Assembly (NCBI GenBank): GCA_029204225.1
Contig: CM055105.1
Coordinates: 9,457,744-9,521,743 of the forward strand
Direction: 5' to 3'
Origin: Diphasiastrum complanatum
Taxonomy: Eukaryota > Streptophyta > Lycopodiopsida > Lycopodiales > Lycopodiaceae
DNA length: 64,000 bases
The position numbers and the translations under genes were made by a program. A model generated the notes under the pieces. That model searched no databases. It saw nothing but the letters and a program-made list of their open reading frames with translations, and had not been told where the DNA came from. Positions 45,326 to 57,480 of this stretch are shown one piece after another (within the stretch, counting starts at the first letter, position 1; every line of letters starts with the position of its first letter).

Positions 45326-45742
45326 GCTTACACTAGATGTAAAATGATTGAACTCCTTGCATGTTTCAGATCTTCAAACTGTCTTACTTTTCCGATGGAG
45401 CTAAGCTTCCAATGCAACCAAAACAAAAGAACAGACATACATATTAGGCAAGGCTGAGCACAATTGTTTAGCATAATTATGCTTTCTGACATAAAGATAA
45501 AGTTCAAGCAGCAAATGCTGATGCTGTATAGAATAGATGCTATTTTTGGCTTGGAGATTTGGCTCTTTCTATCCGAAGGCGAGTGTGTGTGTTGTTAGCA
45601 GATAAGCTTCTTGTTAAGCACCTTGTACATGTGTTTTTGAATTAAAAAACCTATTTTTGAAGGAGAGATCTCTTCTTACTTCTTCTTTGCTATGGCAGTG
45701 GCATATATGCATTCAATAATATTTTGTGATCTTTATTCAAGG
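45326..45742. other. 3' flank of the TPX2-like gene
   Basis: Holds the duplicate exon and probable 3' untranslated sequence; AATTAAAAAACC near 45640 may be part of a polyadenylation region. No other frame. Confidence 0.45.
45370..45457 (+). other. Duplicate terminal exon of the TPX2-like gene
   Basis: Preceded by GCATGTTTCAG, a copy of the acceptor GTATGTTTCAG of the exon at 45268. Read in the same phase it gives SSNCLTFPMELSFQCNQNK then RTDIHIRQG and a stop at 45455. The tail SFQCNQNKRTDI resembles the basic tail of related proteins better than the first copy does. It could serve as an alternative last exon or be a decayed tandem duplicate. Confidence 0.7.
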
Positions 45743-45860
45743 CTAAGGAAGCAGATGGTGGACGGGGACGCGGACGCGCGTCAGCGTCCCTGACGCGCGT
45801 CCGGACATGGATGCGGACGCGCTAGGGGTGCGTCTGGGGGTGGACACGTCCGCCATTTTT
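45743..45860 (+). repeat. Left GC-rich terminal block
   Basis: Contains GACGCG or CGCGTC units at least five times, including a palindrome around CAGCGTCCCTGACGCGCGTC. Ends CCGCCATTTTTC next to A13. Strikingly GC-rich in an AT-rich region. Confidence 0.7.
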
Positions 45861-46141
45861 CAAAAAAAAAAAAAATACAAGCCCCTCCCCGCTTGCTCCC
45901 ACATGCCCAAAAACAAATAAAAATAATTTTCCTCCCCCCACCCTCCCTTGGAATTAATTATTAGAGAGTGTCTGGCACATACTTGCACCCTCCTATTAAA
46001 AAAAACGAAAAACGTACCAAATTTTTTTTGCAACAAACCTAACCATTGCCCATGCCTCCCATAACTGAGATGCCACAGAATCGGGCATGAAAGAGCAAAC
46101 AATTTGTAATTTTGACCAGAAAAATCTCTCTCGTGCTCTCG

Positions 46142-46144
<3 letters not shown>

Positions 46145-46207
<63 letters not shown>
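46145..46207 (+). repeat. (CT)n microsatellite
   Basis: About 31 CT units. Confidence 0.95.
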
Positions 46208-46210
<3 letters not shown>

Positions 46211-46418
46211 TGGCCGGAAGAGCAAGTATTTGCGTCAGGCATATCCGTGATATGCTTTCTTGCTTTCCCGTGTGAACTAGTTTTCAGACGAGAACAAACT
46301 TTTGTGTGAGCTTTATCATCAGATGATTCATCTCCAATTGAGATACTGAAGTGTTCCTGACTTTTCGGAATCCAATCTATATGGTCCTCAAATGTTTACA
46401 CTACAAAGGAGCTTGTAT

Positions 46419-46583
46419 CTAAACTTTTTCACTACTAAGACTAGCCGCATAACTAGGAATCACTTTCAAAAATTCAGGCTTGTCTAGCCTAAGAAGATTG
46501 AAGAGCTCTTCAAAACTGTTTTGAGACACAATACCTGACAACAAGACTCGACGCTTTGTTCTAATGCCCTTCGATTTTCCCTA
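46419..46583 (-). pseudogene. Captured SNF2 ATPase fragment (CLASSY/DRD1-like)
   Basis: Reverse strand reads GKSKGIRTKRRVLLSGIVSQ, then NSFEELFNLLRLDKPEFLK, ending at a stop at 46419. This matches the SNF2 helicase block around motif III, in which plant CLASSY/DRD1-type remodellers have RRVLLSGT-x-QNN-x-EL-N-L...P-FL; these proteins work in RNA-directed DNA methylation. The T of SGT is replaced by I. Only this piece of the ATPase is present, bounded by stops, so it is not a working enzyme. Its place inside the TIR element suggests gene capture. Confidence 0.72.
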
Positions 46584-47042
46584 CCGCATAATCTTGGCAG
46601 ATATTTGCTTGTGTTCAGATCCATCTCCAAGTAGGAGCCAGTAGGAGCAATGAATGCTTACTAATTAATAAGCAAAACTGTGTCATTCACCACAGGGAAC
46701 CACAAGACCTACACAGTACTATGTCTTATATCATGAGATCGGTTTAGGGTTTTGGGATAAACTCCAACAACAACACAAAAAGGAAACAAGAATTCTGTCA
46801 CAGCTGCAACAGAACAAAATTGGATGATCGGATCGCATGATGAGAATTTTTGAGAGCCACTCTTTGTGAGTTGAAGCCTTCTCAATCTTTTTCTCTGCAT
46901 TTAGGCGATAAACAAAGACCTTGTGCTTTTGACAAATTCTGAATGCTTAGGAAATTGCATGTCGTGCTACAGCAGGAATCCTCCAAATTCCTAATACTGT
47001 CAAAAGAGATGCTACTGGATTGAGAAGAGAGCTCATTATGCT
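46584..47042 (-). other. Probable captured intron sequence
   Basis: Lies between two reverse-strand exon-like pieces. One 63-codon frame (46900-46709) has no recognisable content. Confidence 0.35.
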
Positions 47043-47335
47043 TCAAAGATCCACATCTATCTTTCCATATTGAGGACTTGGCTTGGAACTCAGAATTTGG
47101 TCGACCTCACAAGAAAAAGGTGGACAAATTTTCAAATGCAGATTATGAGGGTGCAAACTCAAGGTGCTTGTTGCCATTTTTGGTGAAAACACTTCTTTAT
47201 TTCTGTCAAACTTCAGACTTATGGAAGAGCTCGAACATTCTTCCTGGCTAACTGAAGGCTTGTACTTTTCATCATCATCAGAATCTTGCTCAACCGTATA
47301 TTTGATATCCTTCTTTTGGTCGCGCGGTTGCCTAA
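47043..47335 (-). pseudogene. Second captured exon-like frame
   Basis: Reverse strand is open for about 95 codons: QPRDQKKDIKYTVEQ, then an acidic run DSDDDEKYKPSVSQEE, SSSSISLKFDRNKEVF and further text to a stop at 47043. The acidic/Ser-rich composition is like the linker that precedes the ATPase in CLASSY-type proteins, and it is upstream of the SNF2 fragment in the same direction. Family membership is inferred only from that neighbourhood. Confidence 0.4.
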
Positions 47336-47497
47336 ACCAAACAAAAGGTCAACATTTTTGCTTGTTTTGAGGTGCTTGTGTGGTGTGCATCCTCAACTCC
47401 ATAGCTTGAGGAAAACAATTGCAACAAAACTGCTGCTCACAATTTTAAACTCCAAGGTGGTCCTTTGGAACTTCGATATTCTCTTTAGCAGGTAAAT

Positions 47498-47924
<427 letters not shown>

Positions 47925-48061
47925 AAAACCCTAATCTCCCCCTCTCTTCCCCAGTGGCTAGTTTTTTTTTTTTAAATGCACGTCTGGGTACCGGACTCGT
48001 TCGCGTTCGGGACGCTGGATGCTTCTGCAAGACGCGTCAGCATCCAAAACAAAAAAAATTT

Positions 48062-48170
48062 AAAAAAAAATGGACGCGTCCGACCCCGCGTCCGGGGGCC
48101 GGACGCATCCGAGTCCGGAGGCCGGACGCGGACGCAGAATGCCTGCGTCTGGCCCGGACCCTCATGTATG
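48062..48170 (-). repeat. Right GC-rich terminal block
   Basis: Units such as GGACGCG, GGACGCATCCG and GCGTCCGG repeat at least six times. Reversed, it aligns loosely with 45743-45860. A further GC-rich block with GACGCGTCAGC lies just inside (47975-48045). Confidence 0.68.
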
Positions 48171-48178
48171 ATTCAAGG

Positions 48179-49181
48179 TAAACTGGATACTGCTAGTAGA
48201 GTATAAATGACCACACATTGTTGAAAATAAGTGAAAAGATAATATACATAAGAGGATATGAATGAGCATTCAATTGTCCTTTGTGTTGTGCTTGTAGTTT
48301 TCTATTTTGAACCCTAGAAAGAGTCAAAGACAAAAATTTTGCTTCTTATTCTGATAGCTTTCGTTAGAGTAATTACTTGCAACTTCCTAAATATCTTGGC
48401 AAGTGGTTTAGTACTAGATGCACCCTTGTGATGCTTAGTATCCATCATATCCCTACATGCTTTCTTGTTTACAATTTTCATGATCATTGCAGAAAAGAAA
48501 TCATACATTAAAAGAAAGATTTTGGATTTTTTTTTTGTCAATGCCCATTTCTGGAAGAGAAGAATTTGAATCAAGAGAATCTAGTCATGTTGTTGTGTTT
48601 TTAGCTTCATTACATTCTAAAAAATGAGCTCTATGTGATGCTATATGGGACCAAGTAATATAGTCAATCTACACAAATTTTTAAAAGAAAGCATTGTCAA
48701 TCCACTTATTTTGGTTAGATTGTCCTGAAATTGACTATGAAATGCTTAGCACATTGTAAACATTTATATGGCAACACTTCTATTTCGTACTCATATTCTC
48801 ATACTATAATGGGTCTAAGAAAAACTGTGATCGTTAACCTGACTTTGAATTTATTTGGAAGAAGAAATGAAAATATTTGATACATTGCATTAACCAAATG
48901 CTTTGCTTTGTTCGAGGAGCCATGAACATATACCACAAAGAGTTAGAAAAGAAGTGTTTTGCATAATTATTTGAATCCCCCAACTTCACACATCATTTGC
49001 AATTTGATTTGTAATGATGATGCAATATGAACGGTGTTGTATTGAAATGTTTCATTTGAATGCCATCTTAATGAGCCTTTTGAACGACAACTTACAAGAG
49101 CAAACTAATTTTCAATGTACATGGACATGAAAGCAAGCCCCTTCAGATCCAAAAAGTCTAAGGAGTGGGATAGCATTAACA
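48179..49181. other. No gene recognised
   Basis: AT-rich, no frame over about 85 codons and none with content. Confidence 0.4.
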
Positions 49182-49329
49182 TTTCTCGAAGAAAGAATCA
49201 CCCCAAAGAGAACATGACTCTGACTCATTGTTGCTCAGAGAAGGCACTCCATCGCTACTTGCCTACAGCCTCCAATGCACCCCCTTCATCAACCTCCATC
49301 GCTGTTTGACAGAGCACTCTATCGCTGAC
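49182..49329 (+). repeat. Dispersed repeat A, copy 2
   Basis: Same orientation as 31804-31950, carrying a short extra ACTCTG duplication near 49218. Confidence 0.85.
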
Positions 49330-49837
49330 CATCTATGACCTTTGTATATACATTGTAGTCGGTTATAAGAAAATGACAATAATGACCAGTCAAGTGAAGA
49401 TGGCAATGGTCACGGTAGTTGTGTTTGATCAATATTTGTGCTATGAAAATGTAAATGTGCTTCATCAAGCAATCAACAATCCAAGAGAACTTTTCCAAAT
49501 GATAAAGAATACCTGAATTAAGATGGAAAGTAATCAAGAATCAAGATGAACTCGCTGCCTTGGACATTACTACCTCAAACGTTGCTGCAACCAAGAAGCA
49601 AGATTGTGTAAAGCAGTCATATATAACTCATAGTTCCCCGATGATTCAGATTAAGTTGATTCAAATTGTGAATCACATCAATTCAAAGGAAAAAAGGAGT
49701 TTGACTCAACCAACTGCAAAATAATTCCAAAAGAAATTGATTTGTTTTCAAATTTTGAAAGACAAGGACATGCAAAAAACACCACATATTTGAAAAAAAA
49801 AACGCATTTTGAATAATGGATTCTAAATTGAAATCAA
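49330..49837. other. No gene recognised
   Basis: Spacer of similar length to the A-B spacer at 31951-32502 but not recognisably similar in sequence. Confidence 0.4.
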
Positions 49838-50570
49838 TATCAAAATAATTGAATGGTGATTCTTTGGAACTATGTGCCCATGTGCAACAGTTCACATGCT
49901 TTGTCTACCATACCCTAGAACGAAACAACAAATACGTTGACATGCTAATCTCAGGAAGGTAGTCATAGTATCGCAGCCTTCCAACATTCTTCATTGATCA
50001 CATTAGCACAATGTAGCTCTTAATAGCACTTGAAGAAGCTTATTGCTACGTCATGATTTATTTCTTTGGCTCTGCTTAGAGAACAGCCGGATACCCTATA
50101 CCTCAGAAAAATATTTTTGTCATTTGAAACAAAATTTGAACTATGCCAGAACAAATTTGTTTCATGATATCTCTAGGTTCATATCACCTGGGTGAATGAA
50201 AGCTACACAATAAAGTAAACAAAAATGCTATGATGGAAACCCTAACATCTTGAATATAAGAAAGTGAAAATGTTACCTTGGATGGACGGGAATGAAGAAT
50301 TGTTGGAGTTAAAAGAGGGCAGATAGGCTTTTCCTTGTGTTGTGGATAGGAGTAGGCCTATGAAACGTGAAGACGACGTATGCGGCCAATGATGCAATTT
50401 GACAGTCAGTCTGCATTTTCAATTTGACTTCTACACGACTGCATTTGAAATGCATGACCTATGAAAGACTTTTCTCGTTTTATTAGAAAGTGCCTTTCAT
50501 TATCACAACCGACCAGAAACGTGTGACCATTTTACACTTCAAAATGGCATGGGGGGTAGAGCTCGGTGAT
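49838..50570 (-). repeat. Dispersed repeat B, copy 2, inverted
   Basis: Reverse complement of 32503-33332. Its right end, AGCTCGGTGAT, abuts retroelement sequence leading to the primer site at 50615. Confidence 0.85.
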
Positions 50571-50614
50571 TCAATGATTGCACAAGATGCATTGATCATT
50601 AGATCACTCTTGGA

Positions 50615-50630
50615 CTTGGCTCTGATACCA
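50615..50630 (-). promoter_or_regulatory. Primer-binding site (reverse)
   Basis: Reverse strand TGGTATCAGAGCCAAG, a perfect initiator-Met-type site, directly after the LTR end AAAATTGACA. The internal region of this element is only about 45 bases before repeat B cuts it. Confidence 0.88.
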
Positions 50631-51459
50631 TGTCAATTTTCAGAAAAAAGGGACAATTATGATTGTACTAAACAATCATTAAGAGCTATTGATTGCCTAA
50701 TCCACTGATCTATCAAGTTCTAGGTGTTAGATCTTGATCTAGATGCATTACACTATGATTTAAGCAAGAGCAATGGATCAAATGACTAAAAACTAAGAAG
50801 AGTGGCCTCACACGTGTGGACGACAATACCTCTATGGACTATAAATTGAGATTAAAGTATTCAAGCATAAAAGAGCATTCCACGCATCAAAACTCAAGAC
50901 AAATGTGGAAAATACAAAAAAACTAGAATTTGCCAATGTCACATCAACTTCTCACTGATTTGGTTGATCCCTTTATTAATCAAGTACATCCACGAGCTAT
51001 GTACTATCCAGCAAGCCTTCACACATGTGAAGAGTGCCTAGTCATTCATATCTACCAATGGGATCCATATATGCTCATTTCCCAAAGTTGACTATTCTCT
51101 TTGGCTAGAAAACAAAAAGCTAGTCTTCGACATTTATAGGAAGATTCTCTATAAAATAGGATCTAATGGAATCACTCTATCTTATCATCTACAATCTTAT
51201 CCACACGTGTGAATGGCATCTTGACATATGGGAGCATTTACTCATTCACATGGAAGTGCATTCTATGTACAAAAGTTTGACCAAATTGACTCACTTCTAG
51301 ATTCTACTCAAAGGTCAATTTCACACATGGGTAGATCCATCTAAAATCAATCTAACTCTATAAAAACAAGCTTTTTACATCTTTTCATATGTGGGAACAA
51401 ACTCCACACGTGTGAGATCTTATCTTGATCTCATATCTCAAGATACACCTGGTATAACA
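50631..51459 (-). repeat. 5' LTR (reverse) of the CACACGTGTG family
   Basis: Inner edge fixed by the primer site; probable start TGTTATACCAGG at 51459, giving 829 bp, close to the 832-833 bp of the LTRs at 27588 and 58874. It shares with them the T-rich end before CA and several CACACGTGTG or CACATGTG palindromes (about 50808, 51021, 51191, 51407). Overall sequence differs, so it is a separate subfamily. Confidence 0.6.
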
Positions 51460-53070
51460 AGTTTGAAGTGATATTTTTAACATGATTTTCCATTACCTTA
51501 TTAGATTATAGATACAAGGCCGGTAGAGTATAAAACATATTTGAAAAACCAAATACTAACTGAACCTTTAGAAATGATAGAGAACAATTTAGAAGAGTAC
51601 TAAAATGGTTATGTCTCTTGTTCATTCGTAGTCGAGGATAGGTAGAATAAACGGTTCACGGGATCTAAGGATCTCCCCTAGATGTTCGCTGCCAAGGATC
51701 GACACAATTCGTTGGATGTAAGTAATTTTTCACCCAAGAAGTATTGTGATACTCAAGTATGGTGATTGTGCATAGGGGATATTTCGACCAAGTGGTAAAT
51801 TTGGTCTAAACATCTCATAGACAATCTCCCTCTGTAAGTAAAGGTTTCGTTTGTCAGACAAGGTTGTTTTGAACTATGTCACTTTAGTTTGTATTATGAT
51901 GTCTATTTCTTCTCACTATTTCATCTCATGTCTGCAAAATGTCATTTATTCAAGAGATATTATAGCGAGTTTGGTCATGAGTACAATGATTCTTCCATTT
52001 TTGTCAAGCTTTCACTTTCGAGATTTGTTCCATCATAGTAGGTGAGTACCTGATAACAGACGAGTAATAAAGGTTTTTTGAGATATTTTTGGTCATATCA
52101 TATATTTGCGACTTGTGAAATGTCTAAGATTGCTTGGGAGTCTATGTATAGGATGAAATCAATCATTCCACTCTCGTGTTTTCCAACGAGGGTGTGATTG
52201 AATAAAAAAACACAAAATATAAAGGAACAAGATATTACTTGTATACTCCGACAAGTGTCATCAAGTCCACCTATATGAAAAATAGGGAGTGTGGCAAGCC
52301 ACTTGGCCCTGCCTTAAGTTGGTATTTTATTTTATTTTACATGTGTTAGAGTAGATGTAAATGTGACACAAAAAGGATGTTCGTCTCTCCAATAAGAAAA
52401 TCTCTTGCACTTGATTTTTCAAATATAAATCTCAAAGGTCCTCAAAGGGTGATTTTACTACCCCATGCACATGTAAATAAGTTATTCAAGATATGAACAA
52501 CCAAGGTAAATAAATTATTTTTCTCAAGAAAAAATTTGACCCTTCTGTTGATTTTTCAGATTACAACAAGAAGCATGAAAAAATACAAGATTCATACTCT
52601 TTTTAGTCAAATATCTCTAGAACAAAAGCCTCTGTTTAATGACATGGTAGCTCTATACTTGATGAAAAGTGGATGATGGCACATGATATTCTTGAGAAAC
52701 TATCTGACCATGCTTGTTTTTGCTTACTCGGATTTTACAATTATTGTCGATAAGCCCTTTGCATGCAACTTCAAAACAAAAGTGAACTTACCTTTGATAT
52801 TTCTCTTGATAGCAGATCTAATTTTAGGATAAAAATTTTAAGTCCAATTTTGAATGCAATAAACTAATGCTTTTGTCAGTTGGGACATGAAAAGTTAGAT
52901 TATTATATCTAGGATTATAATGGAATTTCATGGTGTTAAGTTGTGAAGAAAAATTCTCTGAAGAACTATAGCTGATTAACCTATAAATCTATGGCAGCTC
53001 CTCTTGATCTCCAAGGCAGATTTGAAACTACTTTACAACCTAACACTACTCTCTTGAAAGAGTTTTCCTA
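51460..53070. other. No gene recognised
   Basis: AT-rich. Forward frames up to 65 codons without content. A phrase near 52680-52760 vaguely recalls the gypsy RT connection region but is too weak to call. Confidence 0.4.
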
Positions 53071-53074
53071 ACTT

Positions 53075-53313
53075 TTTGTCTTGCTTACTAGCATTAGACT
53101 TACTCTATTATGCATCAAACAGAAGATATTTAGTTCGTAAACAATTTTGTGTTGCGTTCTTGTAACTTACAGATTAGAAAGATTAAACATCTTCAACTAA
53201 TTTACGAACTACAAGAGTGGCATATTAGCCACGATCTAGAACACTTCTGATGATGTCATGATATTAGATCAGATATCTGTACCCCATGGTACTTGGCTGA
53301 TCTTGTTGGCTGT
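53075..53313 (-). repeat. Copia LTR fragment, copy 1
   Basis: About 240 bases that match 55972-56237 with roughly 10 percent difference. Includes CATCAGAAGTGTTCTAGATC on the reverse strand and, at its right edge, a short stretch shared by both copies that reads CCAACAAGATCA-CCAAG-ACCATGGGG. It follows the copia integrase on the reverse strand, so it is probably the start of the 3' LTR. Confidence 0.7.
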
Positions 53314-54982
53314 TATCTGGCAGCTTCCATCAAAGTTCTATTCTTTCTCTCTGCAACACTGTTGTGATGTGGTGTGTAAGTTGTAGTCCTTCTGTGAATG
53401 ATGCCACAATCATTGCAGAAGTCAGTTGAGCGATTCGAGATGTATTCTCCACCTCGATCTATCCTGATTTGCTTCACTTTGTTTCCAGTGCATCTCTCTG
53501 TCCAATTCACATACTCTATGAATTTGTCAAGTGCCTCTGAATAAAATACACTCTGGCAAATTTACTATAATTATCAATGAAGGTTATGTAATATTTCAAG
53601 CCTTCTATTGAGATCACATTGAAAGGCCCATAGATGTCAGAATACACTAACTCCAGAATCTTAGTTGTTCTGTAGGAGTCTTTGACAAATGGTGTGCGAG
53701 ACATCTTACCCTTCAGACATGCATCACAGGTGGTCGAATTGTTTGCATTCAAGATGCTGACCCCTGTTATTTCTCCATGATGGCTTGCTTGGTAAAGTGC
53801 CATCGAATTCATATGGCATAGTCTCCTGTGCCACAAAGTGTTTGGCAAATCATCATGAGTTTGATGCACTCGATCTGTAGGTAGACGTACCTTCAGGTGA
53901 TATAGATTACCTTTTCTTCTGTCTTGAGTGATCAGGGTACTGGTACTGGCATCAACAATGTTGCATGCTTCGTCAGAAAATGTCACACGCATCCCACTGA
54001 AAGCAAGTCCTGCTGAAGTGTAGGCACGAACAGAACGTCTTCGAGTCATCTGTCTCTGCCATTCGTGTTGAGCCACAATGAACCAATATCGTTCACTTGA
54101 TGTTTGGATCCATCTCCAAGAACAATGAATCTTGAAGGATCTGCACTTTGGAAATCAGACATAATTCGTCTTGATGTCACAAAGTGTGAGGTAGCTCTTG
54201 AGTCTAGGATCACCTCATGTGTGTCAGACGTTGACGCTGCACACACATCTCCACAAATGTAGGCAGTCGAACAATTTCTGTTCGATCTCTCTTTGCCCAT
54301 TTTTGAGCTCTCTGGCTCCTCCACACAGGACAAACTATTGTTGTTCTTTTGTATGTTCTGCTCTGATTTGTTCCTTACTCTCTCGCCTCGACTTCCTCTC
54401 GAATCTCGACAATTGCCTTTTCGAGGGGGTCATTGTACGATCTTTCGCAAGTAGGGTTCTGGTTGTCTAGAAAGATCTAGGTAAGACTCTCAACAGGTAA
54501 GTGAGCTGCTTCTCATCTGACACTGCATTTTTTGCTCTAGAATTGTGTAGTGATAGGAATAGATCCTTCATCTTCCTTACAAAAGAAGTGAGGTCTTTCC
54601 CATCCCATTGTAGATTTGTCAACTGATCTTTCAGCATCATTATTTGACTGTGTGATTTCGTTTGAAATCTCGTGAGCAGTGTATTCTACATCTCCTTTGC
54701 TTTGGAGAGTGTAGCCAGGTCAAGTGTGAGACTATCTTCTATGGATGATGATAGCAAGGCTGCTGTCTTGTCATTTTTCTCCCTCCACTCACGTAGCTCT
54801 TTGCCTGGTGTTGTAGGCATCTCCTCTGTGCCATCCACCCAGGGAAAAAAACCTTCACCCTTTAGTATCAGTGAAATCTTAACTTTCCATGCTAGAAAGT
54901 TAGATCCTGAAGAATCCAAAATTGTACAAGTCTTGGACTGTATGCTGCTGATTGAAGCCATTGCTTCTGAATTCATGTTCAC
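53313..54982 (-). pseudogene. Copia gag-protease-integrase (reverse, truncated)
   Basis: Gag starts MNMNSEAMASISSIQSK at 54982 with the core LAWKVKISLILKGEGFF; a stop at about 54686 follows, and later gag text (TNLQWDGKDLTSFVRKMKDL). Protease: VILDSRATSHFV (about 54215), where DSGAT is normal. Pre-integrase zinc region: LWHRRLCHMNSM ... CDACLKGKMSRTPF. Integrase: YSDIYGPFNVISIEGLKYYI, TFIDNYSKFARVYF, then RIDRGGEYISNRSTDF and TPHHNSVAERKNRTLMEAA (53313). RT and RNase H are deleted. Frameshifts near 54050 and 53515. Confidence 0.92.
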
Positions 54983-55060
54983 TTGTTAATGGTTGATTGT
55001 TTGAATGCTTAGCCCCTTTGATCTGATAGCCTTTTGTCTATGTCAGACTTTGACAAGGCA

Positions 55061-55073
55061 GGCACTGATGCCA
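55061..55073 (-). promoter_or_regulatory. Primer-binding site (reverse)
   Basis: Reverse strand TGGCATCAGTGCC, two differences from the initiator-Met consensus, 79 bases upstream of the gag ATG and one base after the LTR end CCATCA. Confidence 0.75.
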
Positions 55074-55074
55074 C

Positions 55075-56237
55075 TGATGGTAACTGAAAATGCAAGAATG
55101 AATGCACTCAAAAAATGCAAAATTCTAGCCAAAAACTCTGGTGACAAACTGATAGAATTAAATCTTGAATGATTCGTGAAACTTATCGTGACACTCGAAT
55201 TATTTCTGTTCGAGTTGGATCAAGCGAGCTTTGTGACACAACCAAATGAGACAAGACAAATTCTAAACGAAAACGAAACGAAACGAAGCGGAGCGGAACA
55301 TGCACTGACATTGATTGTTGGAAGCACATACATCACGAAACGAGACAAAACGAAACAAAATAATTCGCAAAAAGATCAATCACTCTCTGTAACGAGACAA
55401 AATGAGACGAGACGAAACATGATGGAACGAAACAAAACGAGACCTAGGTGAGCTTTGTAATTGATTTACCTTTGTAGCTAAGTGATCGCGTAGCAAAGTG
55501 AAGTGAATCACGAAGCGAAAGGATTCGCAAACGAGATCAGTTTGTCAGGAGTTCAGATGTGATCGCTGGTCACTGCTGGCTGTATCACTCCTACAACCCT
55601 TCAGAGAGTAGTCAAACATTGTTGATCTACGTTAACAAATTAATGCAGCATTCAACAAGCTCAAACCAAAGTGCAGAATAGAATGAACAAGCGAATCAGA
55701 CACGTGAATAGTAACGAATGAATTTACATACAAGATCATACAATCATCTAGAATAATAATGTGCACAACAACTACAAAATTATCTATTGATTTATCTGAT
55801 TCTTCAAGCACTGCATGCAGATCCACGCAGTGCGTTGGAGTGAGAGAAATACAGTTCTCTCACGAATTCGAGTCTCGCTTACTAGCAGACTTGTGGATCT
55901 ATAGATCCTATGCAGAATTGTCTCGCACGCAGGCGGACTGGCATTCTGTATTTTTCGTCTTCTGACTTCTTGTCTTGCTTACTAGCATTAGACTTCTTGT
56001 CTTGTTTACTAGCATTAGACTTACTGTATTATGCATCAAACAGAAGGTATATAGTTCGCAAACAATTTCTTGTCACATTCTTGTAACTTACATATTAGAA
56101 AGATTAAACATATACAACTACTTCACGAATTACAAGAGTGACAGATTAGCCATGATCTAGAACACTTCTGATGATGTCATGATATCAAATCAAATATCTG
56201 TACCCCATGGTACTTGATTGATCTTGTTGGTTGTTCG
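55075..56237 (-). repeat. Long copia LTR between two reverse elements
   Basis: The left edge abuts the primer site of the element at 53313-55073; the right edge shares about 265 bases with 53075-53313. Inside are a stretch rich in ACGAAAC and ACGAGAC units (about 55260-55445) and a 27-bp tandem duplication (55968-56021, unit ACTTCTTGTCTTGCTTACTA plus GCATTAG). The LTR would be about 1.16 kb. Confidence 0.62.
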
Positions 56238-57480
56238 TGGGGCACGACTGATTTTGTGCCATGTCGTGTCGTGTCGCCTTTTGTCAAAGGTTCAGATTTG
56301 AAAGCTAGCAAAGCTTTGGCATTAGAAACAAAATGTTTCTTCAATCCCACTAACGGAGAGCAGATTTGTTGACAGATTTGGTACATGAAGGACATTTGAA
56401 AGTAGCCTACATTTATCATTGACAAAGTTTAATCTTTTTGTATCTTCAACTTTGATAGCTTGGGTTCTGTTGTCACCAAGGTGAACATATTGTTTGGTAT
56501 TGTAAGGCGTATAGGACTCGAAAGAGTCGATATGGTTGGTCATATGATGTATGGCTCTAGAATCCAGAAACCAAGAATTGTCGTTAGATTCTTCTCGATG
56601 GTTTGTCATGAAGACATCATGTTTTGATCCTTGAATAGGCTATGGAGATTCTGTAGCTACATTTGCAACTTGATTCGACTGTTCCTTGCTGCTATTATTG
56701 GCTTGCAGTATCCAATAGTCTTGGATCTCGTGGTTGGAACGCTTGTAGTATCTGCAGAACACCTTCTTCTTTGTTAGCTGATTTGACTGCTCATGATGAT
56801 GTGTCAGTTTTTAATCTTTCTTTGATGACTTTGGGTCTTTTTCTTCTACTTAGTCCAGCCTTTGTTGGTGTATAGGGCATGAGAGTCAACAATCGAGAAA
56901 CTAGAGGCTTTGTTTCTTCAAGAGTCTTCCTGCAACAACATTGTGATAACTCTTGAAAGAGTCAGTTTAGGACGTGTCATGATGGTCATCACCCAACTGT
57001 CGTATGAGCTTGCAAACCTTATATTAGTGTCAGTACTGCGTCTTGATCGTCGATGACTGATCCGACAATGACCATTTGCTTCAGCAAGTTCTTGAACTAG
57101 TTGATGTGATTCTGTAGAGAATCACCATTTGTCATTTTGAGGGAGTAAAATTGATTCCTGAGATTTAGCTTGGAAGCTATATCCCGCACTTCGTATAATG
57201 TGCTCAAGATGTTCCTAGACTTCCTTGGATGTTTGAGCTTTAGACACGTGGCCAGTTTACATATCTAATATGTTGAGGATGATCAGTACAAATGCTTTGC
57301 CATCCTTCAGTTTCCATAGGGAGATTGCTACGTCGTCGGCTTCGAGTCTGGCCTCTTCACCTGTAACAACAACCTACAACTCCTTCTCCATTAGCATATT
57401 TCTCATCCTAAATTTTCACAGATGGTAATTGGATCCATCAAGCTTGTCCAGGATAGGACGGGCTTTCTCTTGGAAATCCA
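56238..57480 (-). pseudogene. Second copia gag-protease (reverse, truncated)
   Basis: Gag starts MDFQEKARPILDKLDGSNYH at 57480 and continues with stops through MRNMLMEKEL, ISLWKLKDGKAFVLII and frame-changed text to about 57000. A degenerate knuckle FCRYYKRSNHEIQDYW (about 56755-56710) has lost two of three Cys. Protease: WFLDSRAIHHMTNHID (about 56575-56530), with DSRA for DSGA, then LHVPNLSTNLLSVS (about 56380), the pre-integrase strand. It is cut off near 56330. The sequence differs from the element at 53-55 kb, so it is a different copia lineage. Confidence 0.88.

Noticed and set aside
52600-52800. Possible gypsy RT connection fragment
   Set aside because: Only a four- to five-residue resemblance; not supported by neighbouring motifs.
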